A stretch of DNA of 64,000 nucleotides, from the NCBI GenBank assembly GCA_003224055.1, contig QHYE01000013.1:52261-116260 (forward strand), given 5' to 3'. The position numbers were made by a program, and so were the translations under genes. Every line of letters begins with the position of its first letter. Position 1 is the stretch's first letter. A model generated the notes under the pieces. That model saw only the letters and a list, made by a program, of their open reading frames with translations, was not told where the DNA came from and did no database searches. This DNA comes from Acidobacteriota bacterium (GTDB lineage: Bacteria > Acidobacteriota > Terriglobia > Acidiferrales > UBA7541). Positions 33,331 to 43,855 of the stretch are shown piece after piece.

Positions 33331-35067
33331 ATGAAGGGCAAGCTCCGCATCACCCTTATTGTCGTCGGCGTTTTGATCGTCCTGGTTCTCATCGTGCCGT
33401 TCTTGATTCCCGTCAACCAGTTCCGTCCCACCATCGAAGAAAAAGCTTCCGCCGCGCTCGGCCGCAAAGTGCAACTCGGCAACATGAGCCTCTCGCTGCT
33501 GAGCGGTTCGCTCTCCGCAGAAAATCTTTCCATCGGCGACGATTCCAAATTCAGTTCTTCGCCGTTCCTCACGGCCAAGTCCCTCAAGGTCGGTGTGGAA
33601 ATGATTCCGTTGATTTTCTCGAAGACCCTGAACGTCACCGGCGTCACCATTGACAGCCCGCAAGTGACCCTTCTTCACAATGCCGCCGGCCTCTGGAACT
33701 ATTCCTCCCTCGGTGCTAAGTCTCAGGTCGGCCAGACTCCTGCCCCGAAACCCGCGGGTTCGACGAGTGCGCCAGCCGACCTGACCATCAAGAAGCTTGA
33801 GCTCAAGAACGGCAGCATCATCCTCGGCTCTACGAATTCGCAGAAGCGCAGCACATACGACCACGTCGACGTTGCTGCCTCCGACGTTTCCATAATTTCC
33901 AAGTTTCCAATCACCGTCACCGCCGATCTCCCTTCCGGCGGCAAGTTCAAGCTCGACGGCACCGTCGGCCCCATCGATCAGGCTGACACGTCGCTGACTC
34001 CGCTCTCCGCCAAGCTCCATGTCAGTTCCTTGAATCTTGCCTCCACGGGTTTCCTCGATCCCTCCATGGGACTCGGCGGCCTTCTCGATCTCGACGGCAC
34101 GCTGGAATCGAAGGGCGGCGAAGCCGAAACCAAGGGCAACGCCAAACTTTCCAAAGCCTTGTTCATTGCTGGCGGTTCGCCCGCCGGCGTTCCCCTCACC
34201 GTGGATTTCAATACCAAATACAATCTCCGCAAGAACACCGGCGTCCTCAATCCCTCTGCGCTCAAAATCGGCAGCGCGGTCGCCCGCCTCAATGGCACTT
34301 ACAACTCCGCGGGCGAGGCCACCATCGTGAACATCAAGCTTGAAGGGAAGGACATGCCCGCGAGAGATCTCGAAGCCTTTCTCCCCGCGCTCGGTATCAA
34401 TCTTCCCAAGGGCGCATCGCTGCAGGGCGGCGCGCTCAACACCGATCTCACGATCACAGGTCCCACCAACAAAATCGTTACGACAGGAACGGTCGGACTT
34501 TACAGCGCGAAGCTTGTCGGCTTTGATCTAGGCTCGAAAATGTCCGCCATCTCCATGCTCACCGGCGTCAAGACCGGCAAAGATTTGGACATCGAAAAGC
34601 TCACCAGCAATCTCCACATGGCGCCCGATGGCATAAGGGCTGCCAATTTCCTGGCCGTCGTCCCCACGCTCGGCCAACTCGTCGGTGCCGGCACGATCGA
34701 CTCCAAGAACAATCTCGATTTCAAAATGGTGGCAACCCTCGCCAGCGCGGCCGCTGCTCCTGCGGGCGCCGCAAGCGGCTCGACCAATGCTCCTGGAAGC
34801 GGCCTTGGCGGCATCCTCACTCAAGTCACGGGCGCCGCCGGTGGATGTAAAGGCGGCGGGACATCCGTGCCCTTCTTGATTCACGGTACGGCTTCCGATC
34901 CAAAATTCATTCCCGACGTTGGTGGTCTTGCTGCCGGCTTGCTGAAATCGCAGCTTGGCTGCGCCGGCACTTCCGCCGCCGGCTCCACCAAGTCACTGGC
35001 GCAAGGACAAAATCCCGCCGACGCCATCAGCGCTCTCGGCGGCCTCTTCAAAAAGAAAAAACCTTAG
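33331..35067 (+). CDS. AsmA-family envelope protein
   Basis: A 578-residue protein with an N-terminal membrane anchor (LRITLIVVGVLIVLVLIVPF) and a large periplasmic beta-rich body of the AsmA kind. The opening after the anchor is typical: IPVNQFRPTIEEKASAALG followed by RKVQLGNMSLSLLSGSL and LTAKSLKVGVEMIPL. The C-terminal AsmA core (about 330-470) contains LQGGALNTDLTITGP and GPTNKIVTTGTVGL. Family members act in outer-membrane biogenesis and are now regarded as possible phospholipid transport bridges. The tail (about 490-578) is Ala/Gly/Ser-rich with a KKKKP end. GGAGGT precedes the ATG at 33331. It is transcribed alone and converges on the ADOP array. Confidence 0.8.
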   Translation: MKGKLRITLIVVGVLIVLVLIVPFLIPVNQFRPTIEEKASAALGRKVQLGNMSLSLLSGSLSAENLSIGDDSKFSSSPFLTAKSLKVGVEMIPLIFSKTLNVTGVTIDSPQVTLLHNAAGLWNYSSLGAKSQVGQTPAPKPAGSTSAPADLTIKKLELKNGSIILGSTNSQKRSTYDHVDVAASDVSIISKFPITVTADLPSGGKFKLDGTVGPIDQADTSLTPLSAKLHVSSLNLASTGFLDPSMGLGGLLDLDGTLESKGGEAETKGNAKLSKALFIAGGSPAGVPLTVDFNTKYNLRKNTGVLNPSALKIGSAVARLNGTYNSAGEATIVNIKLEGKDMPARDLEAFLPALGINLPKGASLQGGALNTDLTITGPTNKIVTTGTVGLYSAKLVGFDLGSKMSAISMLTGVKTGKDLDIEKLTSNLHMAPDGIRAANFLAVVPTLGQLVGAGTIDSKNNLDFKMVATLASAAAAPAGAASGSTNAPGSGLGGILTQVTGAAGGCKGGGTSVPFLIHGTASDPKFIPDVGGLAAGLLKSQLGCAGTSAAGSTKSLAQGQNPADAISALGGLFKKKKP

Positions 35068-35169
35068 AAAAAACCGAAAAGCAAAGACCAGAATCTGACG
35101 CCCGATCAGGGAGAGCCAAAAGTCAAAAACTAGAGATCAAAAACTGACTGAAAACTGAAAACTGCCAAT

Positions 35170-37839
35170 TCACTCGTAGCGCAGCGCAACCATGGGATCG
35201 ACGCGCGTCGCGCGTTGAGCGGGGATGTAACATGCGCCGAACGCGACGCCCGCCAGCAAAAGCAGAACCCCGCCAAAGGTGGTCGGATCGAGCGCGCTCA
35301 CGATGAAAAGCTGGCTGGTCAAAACACGAGTGAGAGCCAGCGAAACAAGCAAGCCCGCCAGCAAGCCAAGACCCGCTCGGAGCATTCCATCGCGCGAGAC
35401 GAGTTCCAGGACATCGCGTCTTTGCGCGCCCAGTGCCATACGGATACCAATTTCGCCGGTGCGCTGCGCAACCATGTAGGACATCACACCGTAAATCCCG
35501 ACGGCGGCGAGAAGGAGCGCGAGAGCTCCAAAGGCGGAAAGCAATGCCATGGTGAACCCTCGCTGCGCAAGTGAATGAGAGAGAATTTCCGTCATGAGGG
35601 CTGGATTGAACACCAGCGTGTCCTTGTCGACGGCCCGAATTTGCTCATCCATCGCGCGCGTAAGTGCTGCGGGGGCAACCGTGCTGCGTGCGAAAAGGAC
35701 GGTCGCGTAGTTAAACGGAAATTGTGAGTAGAGCAGATAGGCCTGTGGCGTTGCGGGAGCGTCGAGGCCATACTGATGAACGTCGCCGACAATCCCGATG
35801 ATTTCTGCCCACGGTCGGTCGTCTTCACGTGCCCCCAATTGAATTCTTTTGCCGAGTGGATTCTCGCCCGGAAAGAATTGTCGCGCGGTCATTTCACCGA
35901 TGATTGCCACCTGGTAGCTTCCGGCGACATCCGCCTCCGTGAACAAGCGGCCGCGGAGTAGCGGGATCTCCATGGTGGGGAAATAGCCCGGACTGACGAT
36001 ATAGCGGTCGACAGAAGGAACTTGCGAATCGGGAATGCGGCGATCCTGGACGATAAATCCGCTCTGATCGAGACTTCCGAATCTTCCCGCAATCGGCGGT
36101 GTGCTGGTCAGGCCCGCTGACTCGACCCCGGGAATCTGCCGGATGTGGCCGAGCACTTCTGTTTGGGCGCGAACGACGGCCTTGTCATTTTCATATTTCG
36201 GGCCGCTCAGCGAAAAATTTACCTCGTAGAGATTCTGAACATTGAAGCCGGGATTGACCCTCCACACGAGTACGAAGCTCTTCAGCAGAAGGCCGGAAGC
36301 AACAGTGAGGACGAAGGCGAGGCAGACCTGCGACGAGACGAGGAAGCCGCGAGTCCAGCCGCGTGAGGCTCCTCTCAAAGCGCGCGACGATTGCTGCAGT
36401 GCTTCCAGGTGATCCCCTCGTGCGGTCGCCAGCGCCGGCACGAGTCCCATCAAAATTCCGGTTGCCGCGGCTATTCCCAAAGTGAAGAGCAAAATTCCGA
36501 GATCGAAATGAACCCCCTTCAAGACCGGAACTTCCGCAGGCGCCCATTTCAGCAGTAGCGGCGTCCCCCAGAATGCCAGTAGCACTCCACCAGTGGCAGC
36601 GATCAAGCTGAGAAGAATGCTCTCGGTCAAGAGTTGCCGCACAATTCGGAATCGCGACGCGCCAAGAGCCGACCGAAGAGCGACTTCAGGGCGCTTCTTG
36701 ATCGCTTGCGTCAGAAGCAGGTTCGCGACATTGGCGCAGGCAATCAAAAGCACTAAGGCGGTGGCGCCGAACAGTAACCAGAGAGCCGCGGTTATATTGC
36801 CGTACCAACTCTCCCGCAACGGCAAGACTAGGACAGCCGCGTCCGGTGGATAATCCTTCGGGAACTCGTGAGCCAACTGTGAGGCAATGGAGTTCATCTC
36901 CGCACGCACTTGGCCGAGGCTGACGCCATCCTTCAATCGTGCGACGGCGCGAAGATGCTGGCAGGTTCGACAAGCGTTCGGCAGCGACCGATCGTATCCC
37001 AGCGGAACCCAGACATCCGGTGGGCTGCCCGCATCAGTAAATGACAGCGGTTCGAAGCTTTGCGGAAGAACGCCTATGATCCGAAAGGAAATTTGATCGA
37101 GTAATACTGTTTGGCCAACGGCGTTGGGGTCGGCACCAAAACCCCGGATCCAGTAGGGATAACTAAGCAAGACAACATGCCACCGGCCGGGCCGGTCTTC
37201 GTCAGGCAGAAACTCACGGCCAAGATACGGAGAAGTACCAAGTGTTTCAAAAAAATTGCGAGTGACTCGTAATCCGAAAACCATTTCTGGAGCGCCGCTG
37301 GCCGAAGACGATGGCGTCCACCCGTGGTAGAGGGCGATCTGCTGGAGCGAACGTGAGCGATCTTTCCAATCCTCAGTTTCGCCATAGGAAACATTCGTAG
37401 GATTCGGCGTTTGGGAGTCGCCACGCGCGAGGGTTATCAGTCGTTCCGGCTGGCGATAAGGAAGCGAATTCAGCAGCACTGCTTTTACCACACTGAAAAG
37501 CGCGGTGTTTGCGCCGACGCCAAGCGCCAAAGTCAAGACCGCAACCGAGGTGAAGCCGGGATTTCTCCGTAGAGTGCGCCCGGCGAAACGCAGATCCTGC
37601 AGCAACACTTCCACCATTGGCAGACCGCGCCGCTCGCGAACCAGCACTTTTGTTTGCTCGATGCCGCCGAGCTTGATTAGCGCCTTCCGCCGCGCTTCTA
37701 GGGCGCTCATGCCTGCGCGCAGATTTTCGTCGATGTGCAGTTGGAGATGGCTTTCCATTTCGGACGAAAACTCCGCATCGCGCTTGTCTTTGCGGAACAG
37801 CCCGCTCAGCCGCAATAGCCCTGCTCTGAGTTTTCTCAT
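35170..37839 (-). CDS. ADOP-type ABC transporter permease, copy 4 (third of tandem array)
   Basis: An 889-residue permease with the same layout as the other ADOP proteins. The N-terminal helix region [35 protein letters not shown] is followed by the first membrane span at about 80-100 ([19 protein letters not shown]). A periplasmic domain, FtsX helices ([15 protein letters not shown] at about 375), a second periplasmic domain and final FtsX helices (about 770-885) follow, ending in [21 protein letters not shown] lies six bases ahead of the ATG at 37839. It is the last gene of the PadR-ADOP-ADOP-ADOP run and is separated from the preceding copy by a 58-base linker that resembles the linker before it. 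Confidence 0.9.
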   Translation of the reverse strand: MRKLRAGLLRLSGLFRKDKRDAEFSSEMESHLQLHIDENLRAGMSALEARRKALIKLGGIEQTKVLVRERRGLPMVEVLLQDLRFAGRTLRRNPGFTSVAVLTLALGVGANTALFSVVKAVLLNSLPYRQPERLITLARGDSQTPNPTNVSYGETEDWKDRSRSLQQIALYHGWTPSSSASGAPEMVFGLRVTRNFFETLGTSPYLGREFLPDEDRPGRWHVVLLSYPYWIRGFGADPNAVGQTVLLDQISFRIIGVLPQSFEPLSFTDAGSPPDVWVPLGYDRSLPNACRTCQHLRAVARLKDGVSLGQVRAEMNSIASQLAHEFPKDYPPDAAVLVLPLRESWYGNITAALWLLFGATALVLLIACANVANLLLTQAIKKRPEVALRSALGASRFRIVRQLLTESILLSLIAATGGVLLAFWGTPLLLKWAPAEVPVLKGVHFDLGILLFTLGIAAATGILMGLVPALATARGDHLEALQQSSRALRGASRGWTRGFLVSSQVCLAFVLTVASGLLLKSFVLVWRVNPGFNVQNLYEVNFSLSGPKYENDKAVVRAQTEVLGHIRQIPGVESAGLTSTPPIAGRFGSLDQSGFIVQDRRIPDSQVPSVDRYIVSPGYFPTMEIPLLRGRLFTEADVAGSYQVAIIGEMTARQFFPGENPLGKRIQLGAREDDRPWAEIIGIVGDVHQYGLDAPATPQAYLLYSQFPFNYATVLFARSTVAPAALTRAMDEQIRAVDKDTLVFNPALMTEILSHSLAQRGFTMALLSAFGALALLLAAVGIYGVMSYMVAQRTGEIGIRMALGAQRRDVLELVSRDGMLRAGLGLLAGLLVSLALTRVLTSQLFIVSALDPTTFGGVLLLLAGVAFGACYIPAQRATRVDPMVALRYE

Positions 37840-37897
37840 GACGTCCTCTGCCACCCGCGACCTAAATCCAAACAGTTACGCCAAGAAATTCTGAAAC

Positions 37898-40546
37898 TCA
37901 CTCATAGCGCAGTGCGACCATCGGATCGACGCGCATAGCCCGCCGCGCGGGGATGTAGCACGCCGCCAACGCCACGCCCAAGAGAAGCGCGGCAACAGTC
38001 ACAAATGTCCCTAGATCGGTGCCACGCACCCCAAAGAGCAGTCCAGCCAGCGTCCGCGACAAGACGAGCGCCGAGGCAGTGCCGATCGCAACACCAAGCA
38101 CGGCGAGACTTGCACCTTCGCGGAGAATCGTCCGCAAAATGTTCTTTCGCTGCGCTCCGAGAGCCACTCGGATCCCAATTTCATGGGTGCGCTGGCTGAC
38201 GGCGTATGCCATTACTCCGTAGATTCCAATCATCGCCAAAACGAGAGCTAGAGCCGCAAAAATACAGAAGAGAACGGCGCGGAATCGCGAGCCCGCCACG
38301 GAGTCATACATCAATTGATCCATGGTACGGACGTGACCTAACGGGAGCTGATTGTCCAGCGACCACGCCGCAGATTGGAGAATTGAAACAACCTTTTCGG
38401 GGGCGGACGCACTGCGGAGGACGACGTACATCTCTCGAGCAAACCACGGGCACCAGCCGGAATCGAAATAGGGAACGTACATCGTCGGTTGATCTTTTTC
38501 GCCGAGACCTTTGTACTTCACATTGCCGACGACTCCGACAATCGTGTACCAGTCTCCTTTGGGGTTGTACTCACCGGTTTGGACTCTTGTTCCTACGGGT
38601 TCATGATCCGGGAAATAACGCCGGGCCATGTCTTCGTTGATGACAAGGACGTGAGTGGCAGGGGAACGATCCGCGTCCGAAAAAAGACGGCCACGAAAGA
38701 GCGGGATGCCAAGAGTGGCGAAGTAGTCCGTGCCGACGGGAATCTCGGCGACGGCCGGCGCAGGCTGGCCGGGCGCGCCAAGCTTGCCTTGGATGTGAAA
38801 AGGATTCGTAAGTTCGAGCAGGTTGGGAGGCAAGCTCATGGTTATGCTCACGGCTTCAACACCGGGAGAATTCTTGACGCGCTCAAAGAGCATCTCGTAG
38901 AACGAAATAACCTGCGGCGCTTTCGCGTAGCGCTCTGGCGGCAGAGAGAGCAGCGCGGTCATGATGTGCGAGGAATTGAAGCCCGGATTCACGGATTCCA
39001 GCTGGGACAAGGTTCGAATCAGCAGGCCAGCTCCAGTCAAGACGACAAGCGCCAGGGCGAATTCGGCCACAACCAGCGCGCCGTGCAAGCGGCGGGCGCT
39101 CCGGCCTGAAGTTGCTGCACGACTTCCTTCCTTTAGCGACTGACCGACCGGCGAATCCGTGGAACGCAGCGCGGGAACGAATCCAAATAGAATTCCAGTC
39201 ATGATGGCAATGAGCGCGGTCAAGCCGAGAACGCGGCCATCAACGGTGATTTCCTCCATCCGGGGGAGCACGTCCGGGCTGAGGGCAAGAATGGCGCGGA
39301 CGCTTCCATAGGCAATGGCAAGACCGAGCACGCCCCCCAAAGCGGCCAAAATGAGGCTCTCCGTCAGAAGCTGGCAGATCAATCTCCGGCGGCCTGCACC
39401 GAGCGCGGAACGGATGGCAAATTCGCGCATGCGCGAACCGGAACGTGACAATTGCAAATTGGCGACATTGACCACAGCAATTAACAGAACAAAACCCACC
39501 GCGCCGAGAAGAATCAGCAGAGCCTCGCTCGCATCTCCAGCGATCAAATCCTTCGTAAGAACGACGATGGTGCTCATGTCGTCCGAAAGAGGAAATTGTT
39601 CGCGAACTTGTCTTGCGATGAGGGAAGCATCTGCGGCGGCCCGCGTTTCAGAAATGCCTGGTTTGAGGCGGCCCATGGTTAGCAACCAGTACGGCGGGCG
39701 CTGCTTGGCCGGTCGCAACTGAAGGATGGGCCACAATTCGTTATGAGAGCCAAAGTGAAAATCTAATGGCAGAACTCCGATCACGGTGTAGCTTTTTCCG
39801 TCGAGCTTGATACTGCTGCCAACGGCCGCCGGGTCGGCGTGAAGGAACTGTTCCCAGAAGCGATGACTGACGATAACGGAAAGGCTTACTCCGGGCTTGC
39901 CCTCCTCAGGAAGAAACGCACGGCCCAGAACGGGCTGGATGCCAAGAACGGAAAAGAAGTCCGACGTGACAGATGTCCCTGGGATCATTTGAGGACTGCC
40001 GAGGCCCGTAAGCGTGAATCCTATGGAGGATGGAGAAAAGGCCGCAACGTGCTCGAATACGTGTTGGCGCTCGTCGAGAGCCAGGAAATCGGCCTCGCCC
40101 ATCGAGCCACGATCCAATCCCTGGCCGTGAAGAAAAAGTGACACCAGGCGATCCGGCTGGCGATAGGGGAGAGGCTTGAGCATGACACCGTTCACGACGG
40201 AGAAAATGGCTGTGTTGGCCCCGATTCCTAGGGCCAGGGTGAGCACGGCTATGGTGGTGAAGCCAGGACTTTTGACCAACATGCGACAGGAATAGTGCAT
40301 ATCCTGCAAAAATGTTTCTATTAAGGGCAATCCTCTCTGCGCCCGGTATTCTTCCTTGGTCTGCTCCACTCCGCCAAGTTTGATGAAAGCCTGCCGGCGA
40401 GCCTCGCCAGGCGTCATACCTGACCGCAGATTGTCTTCGATATGCATCTGGAGATGGCTTTCGATCTCCGCAGCGAGTTCACGCTCTCGCCGTGATTTTC
40501 GAAAAAGATTGCCCAGCCGCAACAGCCATGCTTGCAGTTGTCTCAT
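37898..40546 (-). CDS. ADOP-type ABC transporter permease, copy 3 (second of tandem array)
   Basis: An 882-residue permease, MacB/FtsX-like. It has the N-terminal helices [20 protein letters not shown] and [18 protein letters not shown], and a first span [19 protein letters not shown]. FtsX helices near 365 ([15 protein letters not shown]) carry VVN in place of the usual CAN of the other copies. A second MacB-type periplasmic domain and terminal FtsX helices end in [16 protein letters not shown]. The AGAGGAC ribosome site and first codons (ATGACGTCCTCTGCCAC on the plus strand) are shared with copy 4, evidence of recent tandem duplication. Substrate unknown; no ATPase gene nearby. Confidence 0.9.
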   Translation of the reverse strand: MRQLQAWLLRLGNLFRKSRRERELAAEIESHLQMHIEDNLRSGMTPGEARRQAFIKLGGVEQTKEEYRAQRGLPLIETFLQDMHYSCRMLVKSPGFTTIAVLTLALGIGANTAIFSVVNGVMLKPLPYRQPDRLVSLFLHGQGLDRGSMGEADFLALDERQHVFEHVAAFSPSSIGFTLTGLGSPQMIPGTSVTSDFFSVLGIQPVLGRAFLPEEGKPGVSLSVIVSHRFWEQFLHADPAAVGSSIKLDGKSYTVIGVLPLDFHFGSHNELWPILQLRPAKQRPPYWLLTMGRLKPGISETRAAADASLIARQVREQFPLSDDMSTIVVLTKDLIAGDASEALLILLGAVGFVLLIAVVNVANLQLSRSGSRMREFAIRSALGAGRRRLICQLLTESLILAALGGVLGLAIAYGSVRAILALSPDVLPRMEEITVDGRVLGLTALIAIMTGILFGFVPALRSTDSPVGQSLKEGSRAATSGRSARRLHGALVVAEFALALVVLTGAGLLIRTLSQLESVNPGFNSSHIMTALLSLPPERYAKAPQVISFYEMLFERVKNSPGVEAVSITMSLPPNLLELTNPFHIQGKLGAPGQPAPAVAEIPVGTDYFATLGIPLFRGRLFSDADRSPATHVLVINEDMARRYFPDHEPVGTRVQTGEYNPKGDWYTIVGVVGNVKYKGLGEKDQPTMYVPYFDSGWCPWFAREMYVVLRSASAPEKVVSILQSAAWSLDNQLPLGHVRTMDQLMYDSVAGSRFRAVLFCIFAALALVLAMIGIYGVMAYAVSQRTHEIGIRVALGAQRKNILRTILREGASLAVLGVAIGTASALVLSRTLAGLLFGVRGTDLGTFVTVAALLLGVALAACYIPARRAMRVDPMVALRYE

Positions 40547-40604
40547 GACGTCCTCTGCCACTCGCGACTTGACTTCAAATAGTCATGCGAAGAAGTTCTA
40601 AAAC

Positions 40605-43289
40605 TCATTCGTAGCGCAGTGCCACCATGGGATCGACGCGCATGGCGCGGCGCGCCGGGATCCAGCACGCCAGCAACGACACAGTGGCGAGAAGCAGGGC
40701 GCTCCAGACAAGAGTTATCGGGTCGGCTGCGCTCACCTCGAACAGCAGCGAATGCATCGTTCTCGACAGCGCGAAGGAGCCGGCGACCCCGATCGCCATG
40801 CCGATCACCGTCGTCCACAGCCCCTGACCCAATATCAGGCGGAGAACGTCGCTTGCTGCGGCTCCGAGAGCCATGCGAACGCCGATTTCACGTGTGCGGC
40901 GCGCGACCGTGTAGGCCATCACGCCGTAAATGCCGGCCACGGCGAGCAAGAGCGCAGTTGCGGCGAACGCTACGAGCAGGGTGAGATTGAACTGCCGCGC
41001 GGACAACGAGGAAGAGAAAACCTGCGCGAAAGTGCCGAAACGCGCCGGTACATCCGGATCGATTTCGCGAACAATCTCCCTCGAGGCAGAGACCACGGAA
41101 GAGGGCGGCAGGGCGGTCCTTATCACAACGGCGAATCGGTCCGTTGACTGGGGCCGCTGACGATAGTTTACGTAGACCGTGGGACTTGGAAGAGTTTCCA
41201 GGCTGCTGTTGCGAGCGTCTCCGACCACGCCAACGATGGTGAGAAGCCGCAGATCGCCGTCCATGTTGCCGAACTCGATGGTTTTGCCGAGCGGATCTTC
41301 GTTCGGCCAACGGGTGCGCGCGAGGGCGTTATTGATGACTGCCACGTGGGGCGCGTCCATTACGTCGCGGTCCTCGAAGAGCCGTCCACGCAGAAGCGGA
41401 ATGGCCAGCACGCGGAAATAGTCCTCGCTAGCCACGCAGTAGTCGGCGTAGCCCGTGATGGAAGGGTCGTGCATCAGTCGCTCAAAGTCTTCCATGCGAG
41501 TTGGTATTTGCCCGGGATTGAGCACGAGAAATGTGCCGTTGGCCATAAAGTCGCTTGCAAGCGGCAGCGCATTGGCTCCGCCCACGGCTTCGACGCCCGG
41601 GATTGCACGCAAGCGAGCAAACAGATCATTGAGCTTCTTCACTTGCAGGGTTTTTTCCGCGTCTTTGTCGCCGAGCGAGGCAAACGATAGATCCATGGTG
41701 ACGACATGTTCCGTGCGGAATCCCGGATCCACGGAAAGCACGCGCATCAGGCTGCGGCCGAGGAGACCTGCCCCAACCAGCAGAACCAGGGTAATCGCGA
41801 GCTGACCGGCGACGATCGTCCGGCCGATTCGTTGTTCGCGCAGTCCGCCAGCCTGCTGTTTGACGCCTTCGGCGAGCGCCTCGCGGACGTCTCCCGACGT
41901 GGCGCGAACCGCGGTGAGGATGCCCAGGCCCGCTGCCAGCAAAATGCACAGGCCCAGGGCAAATAAAAGCACCGGCAGATTCAGAGAAACCGAATCTAAG
42001 CGGGGCAGTTCCTTCGGAGCCAGTCCCACGAGAGCGTCCACGCCCCAGTGGGCTGCGAACACTCCAATCATTCCGCCCATGCCGCAAAGCAGAGCCGCCT
42101 CCATCAGGAATTGCCAAACCAAACGGCGCCGGTCCGCGCCGAGAGCCGCGCGGATGGCCAGTTCGCGCTCACGCCGCGCCGCTTGCGCCAGAAGAAGGTT
42201 CGCCACGTTGGCGCAGGCCACCAAGAGCAGGAAGCTGACTGCACCAAGTAGAAGCACCAAAGCGGAACGGACTTGGCCCGTCATGGCGTCTTGCAAACGC
42301 TCGGCCGCCGCGTCCGTCATGTCGATGTCTTGGCCGTACTGCTGCTTCAAGCGATGAGCGATCGTTGTGAATTCAGCGCGCGCCTGCGCCAAAGTGACGC
42401 CGTCACGCACGCGGCCGAAGACGTGCCAATTGTGCGCCGTACGGCTTTCATTATTTGGCGGATAGATTTCGCGCGGCACCCAGAAGTCAGCGTTATCGGG
42501 GAGGCGGAACCCTTGCGGCATTACCCCGACGACCGAAAAAACCTTGTGATCCGCTGCAAGCTTGAGCTTCGAAAAATCTTTTGAGCCGCCTAGGTACTGC
42601 TGCCAATAGCTATGGCTGACCAACAGCACTGGTGCGGCGCCTTCGCGTTGATCTTCGGCATTGAAACCACGACCGAAGAGCGGTGAAACACCCATCACCT
42701 TGAAGAAATCCCGGGAGACCTCTGCTGCGAGGGTCCGCGTCGGCTCCGAGCCGCCCGTTATTGTAAAGGGTCCCGCGTCGCATTCGGCAAGGCCTTCGAG
42801 GCTTCGAGAAGTGCTCCGCATGTCTGAAAAATTCGGCTCCGTGAAGTTCACCCGGTTGCCCTTCGCGTTGACTTCCCACAGTTGGAAGATCTGATCCGGC
42901 TTGGGGTAGGGAAGCGGGCGAAGGAGAACGCCATATACGACGCTGAAGATTGCTGTTGTGGCACCAATGCCCAGAGCCAGGGTGAAAACTGCGATAAGAG
43001 TGAAACCTGCGCTCTTCGCCAGCATGCGCGCGCCAAAACGCAAATCCCGCAGCACTATTTCAAGTATCGGAAGCCCGCGCCGCTCGCGAACCATCTCTTT
43101 GGTTTGCTCGACGCCGCCAAGTTTGATTAACGCCTGGCGCCGCGCCTCTTCCAGGCTCATTCCTGCACGCAAATTCTCTTCGATGTGCATCCGGAGATGG
43201 CTTTCCAGTTCGGAGGAAAGGTCCGCATCGTACTGGGTTTTGCGGAACACCCCGCCCAGCCGCAAAAGCAGCGCACGCAACGATCTCAT
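40605..43289 (-). CDS. ADOP-type ABC transporter permease, copy 2 (first of tandem array)
   Basis: An 894-residue permease of the ADOP kind. The N-terminal part is [37 protein letters not shown]; the first span is [19 protein letters not shown]. The first FtsX core has [20 protein letters not shown] (about 375), and the C-terminal FtsX domain (about 770-890) ends [18 protein letters not shown]. The start codon overlaps the stop of the padR gene by four bases (ATGA), so expression is translationally coupled to the regulator. It is followed by two more permeases on the same strand, giving a set that could form homo- or hetero-oligomers (inference). Confidence 0.9.
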   Translation of the reverse strand: MRSLRALLLRLGGVFRKTQYDADLSSELESHLRMHIEENLRAGMSLEEARRQALIKLGGVEQTKEMVRERRGLPILEIVLRDLRFGARMLAKSAGFTLIAVFTLALGIGATTAIFSVVYGVLLRPLPYPKPDQIFQLWEVNAKGNRVNFTEPNFSDMRSTSRSLEGLAECDAGPFTITGGSEPTRTLAAEVSRDFFKVMGVSPLFGRGFNAEDQREGAAPVLLVSHSYWQQYLGGSKDFSKLKLAADHKVFSVVGVMPQGFRLPDNADFWVPREIYPPNNESRTAHNWHVFGRVRDGVTLAQARAEFTTIAHRLKQQYGQDIDMTDAAAERLQDAMTGQVRSALVLLLGAVSFLLLVACANVANLLLAQAARRERELAIRAALGADRRRLVWQFLMEAALLCGMGGMIGVFAAHWGVDALVGLAPKELPRLDSVSLNLPVLLFALGLCILLAAGLGILTAVRATSGDVREALAEGVKQQAGGLREQRIGRTIVAGQLAITLVLLVGAGLLGRSLMRVLSVDPGFRTEHVVTMDLSFASLGDKDAEKTLQVKKLNDLFARLRAIPGVEAVGGANALPLASDFMANGTFLVLNPGQIPTRMEDFERLMHDPSITGYADYCVASEDYFRVLAIPLLRGRLFEDRDVMDAPHVAVINNALARTRWPNEDPLGKTIEFGNMDGDLRLLTIVGVVGDARNSSLETLPSPTVYVNYRQRPQSTDRFAVVIRTALPPSSVVSASREIVREIDPDVPARFGTFAQVFSSSLSARQFNLTLLVAFAATALLLAVAGIYGVMAYTVARRTREIGVRMALGAAASDVLRLILGQGLWTTVIGMAIGVAGSFALSRTMHSLLFEVSAADPITLVWSALLLATVSLLACWIPARRAMRVDPMVALRYE

Positions 43290-43630
43290 GCGGATTCCTT
43301 TCCCGGCGCCAGGAAGCGGGCCAGAATTTCAGTGGTCTGTTCCCACTCGCGCGCTTCTTTCTCCAACTGCTTGCGCCCGGCGCGCGTGAGCTTGTAATAC
43401 TTGGCTTTACGATTGGTGTCGGAGGTGCCCCATTCGGAGGAGATGTAGCCCTCCTGCTCCAGCTTGAGGAGGGCGGGGTACAGCGTGCCGTAATTGACGG
43501 CCAGCAGGTCGCCGCTGGTCTGCTCGATGCGGCGCGCGATGCCGTACCCGTGCAATGGGCCCAGCGCCTGCAAGGTTTTCAGTACCATCAAAGCCAGGGT
43601 GCCCTGCCAAACGTCTTTTTTATCGCCCAT
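43286..43630 (-). CDS. PadR-family transcriptional regulator
   Basis: A 114-residue winged-helix regulator: [75 protein letters not shown] and [20 protein letters not shown] together cover the PadR fold and its C-terminal dimerisation helix. It overlaps the first permease of the tandem array by four bases and probably represses the whole operon. The upstream region contains CCTATAGG (43648-43655) and the widely spaced arms CCCATA/TATGGG (43659-43664, 43683-43688), candidate binding sites. They differ from the dyad of the other PadR gene, so the two regulators probably have separate targets. Confidence 0.93.
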   Translation of the reverse strand: MGDKKDVWQGTLALMVLKTLQALGPLHGYGIARRIEQTSGDLLAVNYGTLYPALLKLEQEGYISSEWGTSDTNRKAKYYKLTRAGRKQLEKEAREWEQTTEILARFLAPGKESA

Positions 43631-43647
43631 CGTTTTCCCCCGTGGCT

Positions 43648-43688
43648 CCTATAGGATACCCATACTTAGATGCCACAGTCCCTATGGG
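43648..43688. promoter_or_regulatory. Candidate operator region of the second padR operon
   Basis: CCTATAGG is a perfect 8-base palindrome 17 bases ahead of the padR start. Beyond it CCCATA (43659-43664) and TATGGG (43683-43688) form an inverted repeat with 18 bases between arms. The minus-strand promoter should also lie here, but no good -35/-10 pair stands out. Confidence 0.35.
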
Positions 43689-43759
43689 AATGCAATAGAA
43701 GAAACGAGCGACCCCGTTATTTTGTTTCCGGAATTCTTTATTTTTTTGGCCCCGTTTGC

Positions 43760-43788
43760 TTGACTCTGTCGAAACTTCCCACTAGCCT
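43760..43788 (+). promoter_or_regulatory. Candidate promoter of the amidohydrolase operon
   Basis: TTGACT (43760-43765) and TAGCCT (43783-43788) are 17 bases apart and about 70 bases ahead of the first start codon of the operon. The -35 box is good and the -10 box moderate. Confidence 0.45.
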
Positions 43789-43855
43789 CATCCGTCTGAC
43801 TTTACGTTTACCGGGGGACGGGGTCCTTCCAACGCTCTCTCGCGAGGAGTTTTGC

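Noticed and set aside
32687..33334. Plus-strand frame of 215 codons after the consensus promoter
   Set aside because: Ser/Pro/Leu-rich with no regular structure and no ribosome binding site; treated as noncoding.
35170..43289. Annotation of the permeases as MacB exporters with ATPase
   Set aside because: No ABC ATPase domain or gene is present; the MacB similarity is only in the permease and periplasmic parts.
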